Below are positions 16,212-23,732 of a stretch of 34,182 nucleotides of DNA, piece after piece (within the stretch, counting starts at the first letter, position 1; each line of letters starts with the position of its first letter). This DNA is from Thiomargarita sp. (GTDB lineage: Bacteria > Pseudomonadota > Gammaproteobacteria > Beggiatoales > Beggiatoaceae). The notes under the pieces are model-generated. The model was given only the letters and a program-made list of their open reading frames with translations. It was not told the origin of the DNA and did not search any database. The stretch lies in contig DYPD01000035.1 in assembly GCA_020720115.1 (NCBI GenBank), forward strand, positions 1 to 34,182, written 5' to 3'. A program made the translations under genes and the position numbers.

Positions 16212-17394
16212 ATGGAACATCAAAAATCAGTTCATATCTGTTTAATCTCTGGTCATCTTATTCCCAATTTGATTCCTTTACTGGAAGAATATCCAGAAAT
16301 TGTTCAATTAGTCGTTACAGATGGGATGAAAGATCAATCACGGCGTTTTAAGGAGATACTTGGAAAAGAGAATTTTCCGGTTGTCGAGTTAATTCATGGA
16401 TGTCCAGATACAGAATTAAAGAGCATTTTGGAAAAATGCCTTGGAAATTGCAACGCAATTAGAGGAAAAATATCACGACTATCGTATCGTGCTAAATGCG
16501 ACCGGTGGTACAAAATTGATGGCTCTTGGTTTTGTAGAGATGTTTCGGGAGGTATTAAACGCGGAAATTATTTATACCGATACGGAACATAACCGCATCG
16601 AGTTCTTAGGTACACCTCCAAGATCAGCAAGAGCAATGAAAGACGTGTTGACGGTGCAGCTATATCTGGCTATGTATGGTTTTACTGTTCGTTCTTGCGC
16701 ATCAGATGATAGAAATTGGCAGGTGCGCGTTGATAAACGTAAGGCTCTGAGCAAGTGGCTTGCTGAGCAGGCTTCCGATTTGGGTGATTTTTTAGGGGCG
16801 TTCAATGGGTTGGCGGTCAAAGCTTTAAACAATACGGGTGATGCTCTGAATGAGTCCACGCAATGTTTTAATGAACCGCCTCGTGGTAAATGGCGCAAGG
16901 CAATGCAGGAAATTGCTAAGGCTGGCTATGGGTTAATTGATTGGGATGGCACCCAACAAATTACTTTTATTGACGCAGATGCTGCACGTTATTTGGGCGG
17001 TATCTGGTTAGAGGAGTATACCTGGCATATTGTGTGTGATGCCAAGCCTTATGATAGCCGCTGTTCAGTCGAAGGAACTTGGGAAGGCGGTGATAAAAGT
17101 CGCAAACCCAAAAATGAATTTGATCTCTTGGCGACATATCGAAATCGCCTGCTGGTGATTGAATGTAAAACACTTAAGTTTGGTCGGGACGAAGGTAAGG
17201 ATCAGGATATTCTTTATAAACTGGATGCGCTTGGAAGCAAGGCAAAAGGTTTGTTTGGTTCTACTTGGCTAGTTTCTGCTCGAACATTGACTAATGAGGT
17301 GCGCTCTCGTGCAAAAAGTCAAAAAATAGAAGTGATTGAAAGTCAGGACTTGTCTAATTTACGTCAAAAAATTTTAGCGTGGATGAATAGTTGA
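16212..17394 (+). pseudogene. Card1/Can2-like CARF nuclease, split by a frameshift
   Basis: Two frames together encode one CARF plus PD-(D/E)XK protein of about 390 aa, close to the size of Card1/Can2, which are activated by cyclic tetra-adenylate and cut nucleic acids. The first frame begins at the ATG at 16212 after AAGGT and gives the first CARF strand (SVHICLISGHLIPNLI). The second frame picks up near 16420-16441 and carries the CARF motif LNATGGTKLMALGF, then the nuclease core NEFDLLATYRNRLLVIECKT (Glu/Asp, then Glu-x-Lys). Removing one A from the five-A run at 16432-16436 joins the frames smoothly as SILENALEIATQL. This may be a true mutation, a sequencing error in a homopolymer, or slippage. 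As written, no full-length effector is made. Confidence 0.85.
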
Positions 17395-17462
17395 TGTTCG
17401 ATCAGGTAAACGATGCGGGCTAACAGTATTTCAATTTAGGAATGATAGGCTTTGAAATTCAA

Positions 17463-17521
17463 GTTCATTCAGCGTTGTCGTTCCCTTCGACAAGCTCAGG
17501 GAACGACAACGCTGACTGAAC
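17463..17521 (-). repeat. Palindromic repeat, intergenic
   Basis: A 59-bp hairpin with 23-base arms (one mismatch) around the core TTCGACAAGCTCA. The arms begin GTTCATTCAGCG and end CGCTGACTGAAC. It lies 68 bases after the CARF nuclease stop. Confidence 0.85.
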
Positions 17522-17583
17522 TTGCTAGAGAGTAGAATGGGTAGAGCGAAGTAAAGCCCATTATTTCGATGTTTGATGAACGT

Positions 17584-17618
17584 GTAGGATGCGCTGAGGT
17601 ACGAAGCGCATCAATCGC
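17584..17618 (+). repeat. GTAGGATGCG-type short repeat
   Basis: GTAGGATGCGCTGAGGTACG is followed by AAGCGCATCAATC, so GATGCGCT and AGCGCATC pair. A diverged copy with the same start and CACATCAATCAC end lies at 33394-33428. This is a second short interspersed repeat type, distinct from the GAGCTTGTCGA family. Confidence 0.6.
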
Positions 17619-17631
17619 AGCTGCCGAGTGA

Positions 17632-17696
17632 CCGTCTGTAGCCTTCCCCTCGTTCACTGAGCCTGTCGAAGTGAACGAGGGGAAGGCTACAGACGG
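17632..17696 (+). repeat. Perfect 65-bp palindromic repeat, intergenic
   Basis: Two perfectly complementary 27-base arms (beginning CCGTCTGTAGCC, ending GGCTACAGACGG) surround the loop GAGCCTGTCGA. It ends 28 bases before the GIY-YIG-cas4 start codon, so its hairpin in mRNA could affect expression of the adaptation genes. Confidence 0.9.
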
Positions 17697-17724
17697 ATTT
17701 GTCAATTATCAGGAAATGCAAAGT

Positions 17725-18804
17725 ATGCCCTACGTTTACATCCTCAAATGCGCCGATGCTACTTACTACACGGGCAGCACTTGGCATTTGGAGCAACGGG
17801 TGTGGGAGCATAATGAGGGTGGTGGGGCGAATTTTACGAAGAAGCGGTTGCCGGTGGAGTTGGTGTATGTTGAGGAATTTGAGCGGGTTGAGGAGGCGTT
17901 TTTGCGCGAGAAGCAGATTCAAGGTTGGTGTCGGCGGAAGAAGGAGGCGTTGATGAATCAGGATTGGGAGAAGTTGCAGGCTTATTCGCGGACTTCAGCA
18001 TCAGCATTGCCGCGCCCTTCGACAAGCTCAGGGAGCGACAATGCTGATGCTGAAACACACTTAAAAACAGCCACAGGTGATGCTTTTCCGTTCCCTGAGC
18101 TTGTCGAAGAGCACGAAGGGCGTGCGGAAGCTGTACCCGATGTTTCTAAGAAAAAGGAAAGTGTTATCGAAACTTCCAAAAATGAAGCTGTAACTGAGTC
18201 TTGTCCATTCCCTTCGACAGGCTCAGGGAACGGGCAAGACTCAGTTGCAGCACAAAGTCTGCAACAAGCCCTGCAACAAGCCGATGATTACAATCTGCAC
18301 GGTCTGTTGTTTCAGCATATTGAGTTGTGCGAGACGCGCTCTTGGTTGCATTATCATCGCATTGATTGTGCGCATTTGAATCGGCATATGCAGGCGGGGT
18401 TGTTGGTGCATGAAACGCATTATGGCGGGGAGGCGGCGCAGGCGTTGGCGGGGTTTGGGATTAAGCCGGATATGTTGGATTTTGCTAAGCGTGAGGTGAG
18501 CGAGGTGAAGAAAAGCAAATCTAACGAAGCTGCGTCCGTTGGGCAGTTGCGGTTTTATTTGGCGGTGTTGGAGCGGGCGACGGGGCAGGTTTGGACGGGG
18601 GTGTTGCGTTATCCGCAGTCGCGGCGCACCAAGCGCGTTGCCTTTGATGAGGCGCAGCGTGCTGCTTTTGTGCAGGCGGTGCAGCGCATTGTGCAGGTGA
18701 TTGGGCAGTTAAAGCCGCCTGCGAAGGTGCAGAAGCCGCTGTGTGCGGACTGTTCTTATCGCATGGTGTGTTGGCAGGAAAGTACGGAGGATGGGGATTT
18801 TTGA
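17725..18804 (+). CDS. cas4: GIY-YIG nuclease fused to Cas4
   Basis: A 359-aa two-domain protein. Residues 1-90 are a GIY-YIG domain of the small UvrC-like type: VYIL (4-7), YYTG (14-17), Arg25, His29 and Glu62 (LREKQIQGW). Residues 185-359 are Cas4: Cys202 (ELCETRSW), nuclease motif Glu260-x-Lys262 (VSEVKKS), then Cys340, Cys343 and Cys349 (CADCSYRMVC), the four iron-sulfur ligands. The linker of about 95 residues is largely translated palindromic repeats (17994-18054, 18082-18131, 18193-18245). No internal ATG could start Cas4 alone. The ATG at 17725 follows AGGAA; a start at 17671 is less likely because it lies inside a hairpin. The stop overlaps cas1 (TGATG). Cas4 trims prespacers and checks the PAM; the GIY-YIG role is unknown. 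Confidence 0.87.
   Translation: MPYVYILKCADATYYTGSTWHLEQRVWEHNEGGGANFTKKRLPVELVYVEEFERVEEAFLREKQIQGWCRRKKEALMNQDWEKLQAYSRTSASALPRPSTSSGSDNADAETHLKTATGDAFPFPELVEEHEGRAEAVPDVSKKKESVIETSKNEAVTESCPFPSTGSGNGQDSVAAQSLQQALQQADDYNLHGLLFQHIELCETRSWLHYHRIDCAHLNRHMQAGLLVHETHYGGEAAQALAGFGIKPDMLDFAKREVSEVKKSKSNEAASVGQLRFYLAVLERATGQVWTGVLRYPQSRRTKRVAFDEAQRAAFVQAVQRIVQVIGQLKPPAKVQKPLCADCSYRMVCWQESTEDGDF
17994..18054 (-). repeat. Palindromic repeat in the GIY-YIG-Cas4 linker (1)
   Basis: Outer arms TTCAGCATCAGCATTG (17994-18009) and CAATGCTGATGCTGAA (18039-18054) are perfect complements around the core CCCTTCGACAAGCTCAGGG. It is translated in frame (ASALPRPSTSSGSDNADAE). Confidence 0.85.
18082..18131 (+). 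repeat. Palindromic repeat in the GIY-YIG-Cas4 linker (2)
   Basis: Core TTCCCTGAGCTTGTCGAAGA with a degenerate outer pair (GCTTTTCCG against GCGGAAGC). It is translated in frame as FPFPELVEEHEGRAEA. Confidence 0.65.
18193..18245 (-). repeat. Palindromic repeat in the GIY-YIG-Cas4 linker (3)
   Basis: Arms ACTGAGTCTTGTCCATTCCC and GGGAACGGGCAAGACTCAGT pair with two mismatches around TTCGACAGGCTCA. It is translated in frame (TESCPFPSTGSGNGQDSV) and ends about 35 bases before the Cas4 domain. Confidence 0.85.
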
Positions 18805-19781
18805 TGGATACTTTATATTTGGTCGCAGGTGCAAAAATCAGTCGCCGCGATAATACCATTGAAATCAAGCCACAAGAGGGTAAGGCGCGGCGTTTTCCGG
18901 TGGAAACCCTCAAGCACATCATCGTGCTGGGCGAGGCGCAATTTAACAGCGCCTTGCTGGGCTTTTTAGGCAAACAAGGTGTGCGCCTGTCGTTTCACGA
19001 TTACTATGGCTATTTTTCTGGCTCGTTGGAAGCGGCGAATCCGATTAGCTCTGGCGCGGTGCATTTGGGGCAAGCACAATTGATTTTAGACGAAAAACTG
19101 CGCCTGTCCTTGGGCAAAAGCATTATGAACGCCGGATTACAAAATCTTATCAATAACTTACGCTACTATCAATATCGCGGCAAAAGTGCGCTGGCGGATA
19201 GCGTTGCCGACATGGCGCAACACCAAACCAATTTAGCCCGTGCGCAAAGCATCGAACAAATGATGGGTTGTGAAGGACTGGCGCGACAAGCCTATTACGC
19301 CGCCTGGCAACACATCAGCCCCGCCCTAGCCATCACAAAACGCAGCCGCCGACCGCCCGCTGATCGGATTAATGCGTTGATTTCCTTTTGCAACGGCGTG
19401 GTGTATAGCATTTGTAAGCACGAATTGAGTAAAACCCATTTGGATGTGACCTTGAGTTTTGTTCATGCGCCGACGCAGGCTCGCGCTTCGTTGGCGTTGG
19501 ATATTGCCGAAATTTTTAAGCCAGTGGTCGCAGATAAAGTGATTTTTACCTTAATTAACAAGCAGATGCTTGATGACGGCGAGTTTGAAGAGAACGACGG
19601 CGTGTGTTTGTTGAGCGAAAAAGGTAAGCGGGTGGTGGTGGATGCGTTGCGGGAGAAGTTGGATTTGGAGCAAATCGGTGAGTTGCGCGGTTATCGCGCA
19701 CTGATGTTGCGCGAAGCTTTTAAATTACAAGCACATGTGTTGGGTTTGAGCGAGTATGAACCTTATGTGCATCGGGTATGA
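18804..19781 (+). CDS. cas1: CRISPR adaptation integrase Cas1
   Basis: Spacer integrase, 325 aa. The metal ligands are visible: Glu157 (MGCEGLARQAYY), His221 (LSFVHAPTQARASLALD), then Asp233/Glu236 (LALDIAEIFKP). The N-terminal beta domain begins DTLYLVAGAKISRRDNTI, typical of Cas1. The ATG at 18804 overlaps the cas4 stop; the earlier in-frame start at 18741 lies inside cas4 and would add an unlikely leader. Gene order cas4-cas1-cas2 matches type I-D adaptation modules. No second cas1 or reverse-transcriptase fusion is present, so this module probably feeds both effector systems. Confidence 0.96.
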   Translation: MDTLYLVAGAKISRRDNTIEIKPQEGKARRFPVETLKHIIVLGEAQFNSALLGFLGKQGVRLSFHDYYGYFSGSLEAANPISSGAVHLGQAQLILDEKLRLSLGKSIMNAGLQNLINNLRYYQYRGKSALADSVADMAQHQTNLARAQSIEQMMGCEGLARQAYYAAWQHISPALAITKRSRRPPADRINALISFCNGVVYSICKHELSKTHLDVTLSFVHAPTQARASLALDIAEIFKPVVADKVIFTLINKQMLDDGEFEENDGVCLLSEKGKRVVVDALREKLDLEQIGELRGYRALMLREAFKLQAHVLGLSEYEPYVHRV

Positions 19782-19785
19782 ACTA

Positions 19786-19842
19786 AAGCCTAGAAAATTT
19801 CGTTCACTGAGCTTGTCGAAGTGAACGAAATTTTCTAGGCTT
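19786..19842 (+). repeat. Perfect 57-bp palindrome between cas1 and cas2
   Basis: Perfect 23-base arms (AAGCCTAGAAAATTTCGTT then CACT, and the complement) surround the loop GAGCTTGTCGA. It fills most of the 76-base gap, starting four bases after the cas1 stop and ending three bases before the cas2 ribosome site. A hairpin this strong could stop RNA decay or limit read-through into cas2. Confidence 0.92.
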
Positions 19843-19857
19843 CCTGAGGAGTTGCCA

Positions 19858-20136
19858 ATGTATGTAGTGGTTTTTTATGATGTTCCCGCCAAACGCACGC
19901 GCTTATTTCACAAGAAACTTGGTTGTTATTTGAACTGGATGCAAAACAGTGTGTTTGCGGGTGATTTGACCGCCGCTCAATATAAGAAACTGCGGCGTGA
20001 ATTAGAAGAACTGATGGAAGAAGAAGATCATCTTGCTTTTGTCAGTACCGAGAATCGCCACAATATTGAAGTTGAAACTGTCTCAGGCGGCACTTCTGAG
20101 TTTGATGATTCACATCAAGGAAGTGGGGTGTTGTAG
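19858..20136 (+). CDS. cas2: CRISPR adaptation protein Cas2
   Basis: Small ferredoxin-fold partner of Cas1, 92 aa. The N-terminal MYVVVFYDVPAKRTRLFHKKL carries the conserved Asp8 of the first strand, and WMQNSVFAGDLTAAQYKKL matches the second conserved segment. The C-terminus beyond residue 75 is Ser/Gly/Asp-rich. The ATG at 19858 follows GAGGA; a TTG start six bases earlier is less likely. No CRISPR repeat follows in the 234 bases before the next gene. That stretch shows only the AT-rich leader of the LysR gene. Confidence 0.95.
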   Translation: MYVVVFYDVPAKRTRLFHKKLGCYLNWMQNSVFAGDLTAAQYKKLRRELEELMEEEDHLAFVSTENRHNIEVETVSGGTSEFDDSHQGSGVL

Positions 20137-20370
20137 TTTGTTGTGGCTTTGTTGGATGTAAAATAGCGACTCATTGTAGACTTTTTGTGATGTTCGATAA
20201 GAAATAGCGAAAATCGTCACTTATGTTCATCATGTAGCCCGTCTTGTCAAGGTATTTTTAAGGCGATTGCCCTGAAACCGGTGGGCGATTTTAAGCCTGC
20301 AACAGATTTTTGTGATACCATTAAAAATATTTTTTCACTCAAAATTGACTTTTTTGCGGAGGACACTGTA

Positions 20371-21276
20371 ATGGCAGACCGCCGTTTACAGGTATTTCAC
20401 ACAGTGGCACGCCTGCTCAGTTTTACCAAAGCCGCTGATGCTTTGCACATGACCCAACCAGCGGTAACTTTCCAGGTGCGTCAGTTGGAAGAATATTTCA
20501 ATACCCGTTTATTTGATCGCACCCACAACCGTATCAGTTTGACGGAAGTCGGCGAATGCGTGTTTGAACATGCAGAAAAGATTTTTGAACAATATTCCGA
20601 ATTAGAAAATGCTGTCAAAGCCATGACTGGCGATGTCAGCGGCATCTTGGTATTGGGCGCCAGCACCACCATTGCAGAATACATGTTGCCCGCCTTACTC
20701 GGTGATTTCAAAGATAAATATCCAGATGTCAGAATTCGTTTACAGGTTTCCAATACTGACGGCATTGTCGCAATGGTAGAAGACAACGTGATTGATTTAG
20801 GGGTAGTAGAAGCCCCCGTCAGCAACAAAAGCCTAGTCGTTGAACTGTGCAAGAAAGATCAACTGGTCGCAGTAGTACCCCCCGATCATCCCTTTGCGCA
20901 CAAACCCAGCATTACCCCGAAAGAACTATTCAGCGAGCCTTATATCTGTCGAGAAGAGGGTTCAGGCACCCGTGAAGTCATTAGCGATTATTTAGAACAA
21001 CAAGCAGTGGCTATGTGCGATCTCAATGTCGTTATGGAACTCGGCAGCCCAGAATCCATTAAAGGCGCAGTAGAAGCCGGCATGGGTGTCACTATTCTTT
21101 CTAAAGCAACGCTGCATAAAGAGCTGGAATTAGGCACCTTAACCACCATTACCCTAGACCCGCCATTAGAACGTCCATTTTCTTTTGTGCATCAAAAACA
21201 AAAATTCCGCGTGCGAGCAATGGATGAATTATTAAGTTTTGCCCGCCAGTATTGCAGCGATCATCCACTGTTATGA
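20371..21276 (+). CDS. LysR-family transcriptional regulator
   Basis: A 301-aa LysR-type regulator. Residues 1-60 are the winged helix-turn-helix (LQVFHTVARLLSFTKAADAL, HMTQPAVTFQVRQLEEYFN, LFDRTHNRISLTEVG), followed by a substrate-binding fold (GASTTIAEYMLP, DGIVAMVEDNVIDLGVVEAP). The overall pattern resembles CysB/CbbR-like regulators of autotrophs, but the ligand and target are unknown. The ATG at 20371 follows GGAGGA with good spacing; a longer start at 20281 is unlikely. The stop overlaps the next gene's ATG. The gene appears to be core chromosome flanking the CRISPR locus, not part of it. Confidence 0.9.
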   Translation: MADRRLQVFHTVARLLSFTKAADALHMTQPAVTFQVRQLEEYFNTRLFDRTHNRISLTEVGECVFEHAEKIFEQYSELENAVKAMTGDVSGILVLGASTTIAEYMLPALLGDFKDKYPDVRIRLQVSNTDGIVAMVEDNVIDLGVVEAPVSNKSLVVELCKKDQLVAVVPPDHPFAHKPSITPKELFSEPYICREEGSGTREVISDYLEQQAVAMCDLNVVMELGSPESIKGAVEAGMGVTILSKATLHKELELGTLTTITLDPPLERPFSFVHQKQKFRVRAMDELLSFARQYCSDHPLL

Positions 21277-21686
21277 ATAGCCACAACAAATCGCCGGATA
21301 AACGCCTGTGCGCTCTGTTTACGAATTTAAGCGAAGCAGACCGCCAGACGCTCTTGGCATTTGCCGAATTTCTCTATGCCCGCCAGCAAGCCTCCAGTTT
21401 GCCTGAACTTGCACCGCCACAGCCAATACCTCATGCACGTCCAGCGCAAGAAAGCGTTGTCGCGGCCATCAAACGTCTCGCCGCTACCTACCCCATGCTG
21501 GATAAAAGCAAAATGCTGCATGAAACTGCCGGATTAATGACCCAGCATTTGATGCAAGGACGGGCGGCATCTGAAATCATAGACGAATTAGAAAGCGTTT
21601 TTTTGCGCTATTACACTCAGTTGCAAGACAGTTTTGCTACAAATACAACAGAATATTTCACCGAAAATAAGACCCACCCGTTCTAA
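21273..21686 (+). CDS. Conserved-looking hypothetical protein
   Basis: A 137-aa protein of unknown function, translationally coupled to the LysR gene (ATGA overlap at 21273). It is predicted mostly helical: SEADRQTLLAFAEFLYARQ near the N-terminus, a proline-rich linker, then ESVVAAIKRLAATYPMLDKSKMLHETAGLMTQHLM. No signal peptide, membrane segment or catalytic motif is visible. Coupling suggests it works with, or is controlled like, the regulator. Confidence 0.75.
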   Translation: MNSHNKSPDKRLCALFTNLSEADRQTLLAFAEFLYARQQASSLPELAPPQPIPHARPAQESVVAAIKRLAATYPMLDKSKMLHETAGLMTQHLMQGRAASEIIDELESVFLRYYTQLQDSFATNTTEYFTENKTHPF

Positions 21687-21755
21687 ATAAATCTGTTACT
21701 TCATTTACAACTCGCGCTTACTTTGCTTTAACCTTGTTTTCGGATTCATTCAGTT

Positions 21756-22838
21756 ATGCTGCATATCATAGGACTCTGGTTTAGACGTTATTTTTCTCAC
21801 CCACAAGCGGTCTTGTTGGTGATTTTACTATTGTTAGGTTTCACTATTATTCTAACACTGGGTTCAATGCTGGCGCCGGTGTTTGCCGCCATGATTATCG
21901 CCTTTCTATTGGAAGGTTCAACTGCTGCATTAGAAGAACACTTCCATGCAGCCCGCTTGCTTGCCGTTGCTGTTGTATTTAGCGGTTTTATGGCAATGTT
22001 ATTGTTTATATTCTTGATTCTATTTCCACTCTTATCGCTCCAAATCAGTCAATTCTTTCAAGAAATGCCCAAATGGTTAGTGCGCGGACAAGAACTCCTT
22101 ATGCAGCTACCACAACGCTATCCAGATTTTTTCTCTGTTGAACAGGTCAACAGTATTATCAGTGCCGTTCGTCAGGGCATGAATGATATGGCGCAAGCGA
22201 TTTTGTCTTATTCTTTAACTTCAATTACCATGTTGATTACCTTTTTGGTCTACTTAATTCTAGTACCGGTTATGGTATTTTTCTTTTTAAAAGACAAGAA
22301 TCTCATTCTCGATTGGGGAAAAAGTTTCTTACCGCGTGAACATACCATAGCACAGCGCGTTTGGGTTGAAATGAACAATCAAATGGGCAACTATGTGCGC
22401 GGCAAAGTCTATGAAATCATTATCATTGGTGCAGCGACCTACGTCGCTTTTGTGTTAATGGGTTTGAATTATGCCTCTTTGTTGGCAGCTTTGGTTGGCT
22501 TATCTGTCGTAGTGCCCTATATAGGCGCAGCAGTGGTCACTGTTCCGGTAATTCTAGTCGCTTATTTTCAATTTGGATGGACATCAGAGTTCTTTTGGTT
22601 GACTACCGTATATTTCATTTTGCAAGCCTTAGATGGCAATATTCTAGCGCCTTTGCTGTTTTCTGAAGCAGTCAACTTACATCCGGTTGCCATTATTATG
22701 GCGGTGTTGGTATTTGGCGGTTTGTGGGGTTTTTGGGGCGTGTTTTTTGCCATTCCCCTTGCGACCCTGGTCAAAGCAGTGTTGGCTGCTTGGCCCCGCA
22801 GTCCGGTGGAAGAAGAACAAGCTATTTCTCCAGCCTAA
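21756..22838 (+). CDS. AI-2E family (PerM-like) membrane transporter
   Basis: A 360-aa polytopic inner-membrane protein. It has two hydrophobic stretches at the N-terminus (VLLVILLLLGFTIILTLG and LAVAVVFSGFMAMLLFIFLI), an amphipathic middle, then several C-terminal segments. Family motifs include YLILVPVMVFFFLKDK, VRGKVYEIIIIGAATYVAF and GNILAPLLFSEAVNLHPVAI, all typical of the AI-2E/PerM family. The substrate cannot be told from sequence; members include exporters and Na+/H+ antiporters. No strong ribosome site is visible before the ATG at 21756. Confidence 0.92.
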   Translation: MLHIIGLWFRRYFSHPQAVLLVILLLLGFTIILTLGSMLAPVFAAMIIAFLLEGSTAALEEHFHAARLLAVAVVFSGFMAMLLFIFLILFPLLSLQISQFFQEMPKWLVRGQELLMQLPQRYPDFFSVEQVNSIISAVRQGMNDMAQAILSYSLTSITMLITFLVYLILVPVMVFFFLKDKNLILDWGKSFLPREHTIAQRVWVEMNNQMGNYVRGKVYEIIIIGAATYVAFVLMGLNYASLLAALVGLSVVVPYIGAAVVTVPVILVAYFQFGWTSEFFWLTTVYFILQALDGNILAPLLFSEAVNLHPVAIIMAVLVFGGLWGFWGVFFAIPLATLVKAVLAAWPRSPVEEEQAISPA

Positions 22839-22893
22839 CAAAATACACCGATTGAATACGCCCTTTTAACCCACCTTGAAATAGTCAAAAAGC

Positions 22894-23730
22894 ATGGATG
22901 ATCCACACAACGAGAATATTGAATTACAGTTGTTACTACAAGCAATTCATCTGAAATATGGTTATGATTTCCGCGATTATGCTAAAGCGTCAATTAAACG
23001 CCGCGTGTTGCATCGCTTAAAAAGCAGTCAATTACCTAATATTTCTGCTTTGCAACACAGTATTTTGAATGATGTGCGTTGTTTTGAACAATTGTTGTTG
23101 GATTTATCTATTAATGTAACTGAAATGTTTCGTGATCCAAGTTTTTACCAGGCTTTGCGCGAAACTGTTATTCCTTTATTACGAGAATTTCCCTTCTTAA
23201 AAATTTGGCACGCCGGTTGTGCCACTGGAGAAGAAGTCTACTCAATGGCAATTCTCTTAAAAGAAGAAGGCTTGTATAGTCGTGCGCAATTGTACGCCAC
23301 AGATATGAATGAAGTGGTTTTAAAACAAGCTAAAGATGGCATTTTTCCCATTAGCCGTTTGAAACAATACACGGAGAATTATCAAAAATCCGGCGGGCGC
23401 GAGGCATTTTCTGATTATTATTCTGCCCATTATGAACATGCGGTGATGGATAAATCTTTAAAAGAAAATATTTTATTTTCCGATCATAATTTAGCCACTG
23501 ATGGCGTGTTTGGTGAAATGCACCTGATTATGTGTCGTAATGTGTTAATTTATTTTAACCGTGAATTACAAAATCGGGCGCTGGGTTTATTTGCTGACAG
23601 TTTATGTGAAGGGGGAGTTTTATGCTTAGGTTCAAAAGAAAGTATTCGCTTTTCGGACTATTCTCGTCAATTTGAAGACATTGCCCGCGAAGAAAAAATT
23701 TACTTAAAGAAACCAGCTTGTTATTCGTAA
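22894..23730 (+). CDS. cheR: CheR-type protein-glutamate methyltransferase
   Basis: A 278-aa SAM-dependent methyltransferase that would methylate receptor glutamates. An N-terminal CheR helical domain (YGYDFRDYAKASIKRRVLHRL) is followed by the catalytic domain, with the SAM motif WHAGCATGEEVYSMAILLKE, ATDMNEVVLKQAK, and MCRNVLIYFNRELQ. It is followed after two bases by a stand-alone CheB catalytic domain. No receptor, CheA or CheW is visible, so the pair may serve an alternative pathway or receptors encoded elsewhere. Confidence 0.93.
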   Translation: MDDPHNENIELQLLLQAIHLKYGYDFRDYAKASIKRRVLHRLKSSQLPNISALQHSILNDVRCFEQLLLDLSINVTEMFRDPSFYQALRETVIPLLREFPFLKIWHAGCATGEEVYSMAILLKEEGLYSRAQLYATDMNEVVLKQAKDGIFPISRLKQYTENYQKSGGREAFSDYYSAHYEHAVMDKSLKENILFSDHNLATDGVFGEMHLIMCRNVLIYFNRELQNRALGLFADSLCEGGVLCLGSKESIRFSDYSRQFEDIAREEKIYLKKPACYS

Positions 23731-23732
23731 TC

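Larger units (their letters stand above)
17395..17724. other. Repeat-packed intergenic region before GIY-YIG-cas4
   Basis: This 330-bp stretch has no convincing gene. It contains four repeat units: a GAGCTTGTCGA-type hairpin (17463-17521), a GTAGAATGGGTAGAGCGAAG unit (17532-17567), a GTAGGATGCGCTGAGGTACG unit with a matching GCGCATCAATC end (17584-17618), and a perfect 65-bp hairpin (17632-17696). It separates the signalling genes from the adaptation genes. I see no clear promoter. Confidence 0.7.

Noticed and set aside
16068-16592. A single 174-codon ORF across the start of the CARF gene
   Set aside because: Its first 48 codons overlap the ring nuclease gene in another frame, and its last 50 or so follow the frameshift. 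Only 16212 to about 16434 is real coding sequence.
17463-18245. A series of similar units that might be a CRISPR array
   Set aside because: The units are hairpins with variable arms and irregular spacing, several lie inside a gene, and there are no equal-length spacers.
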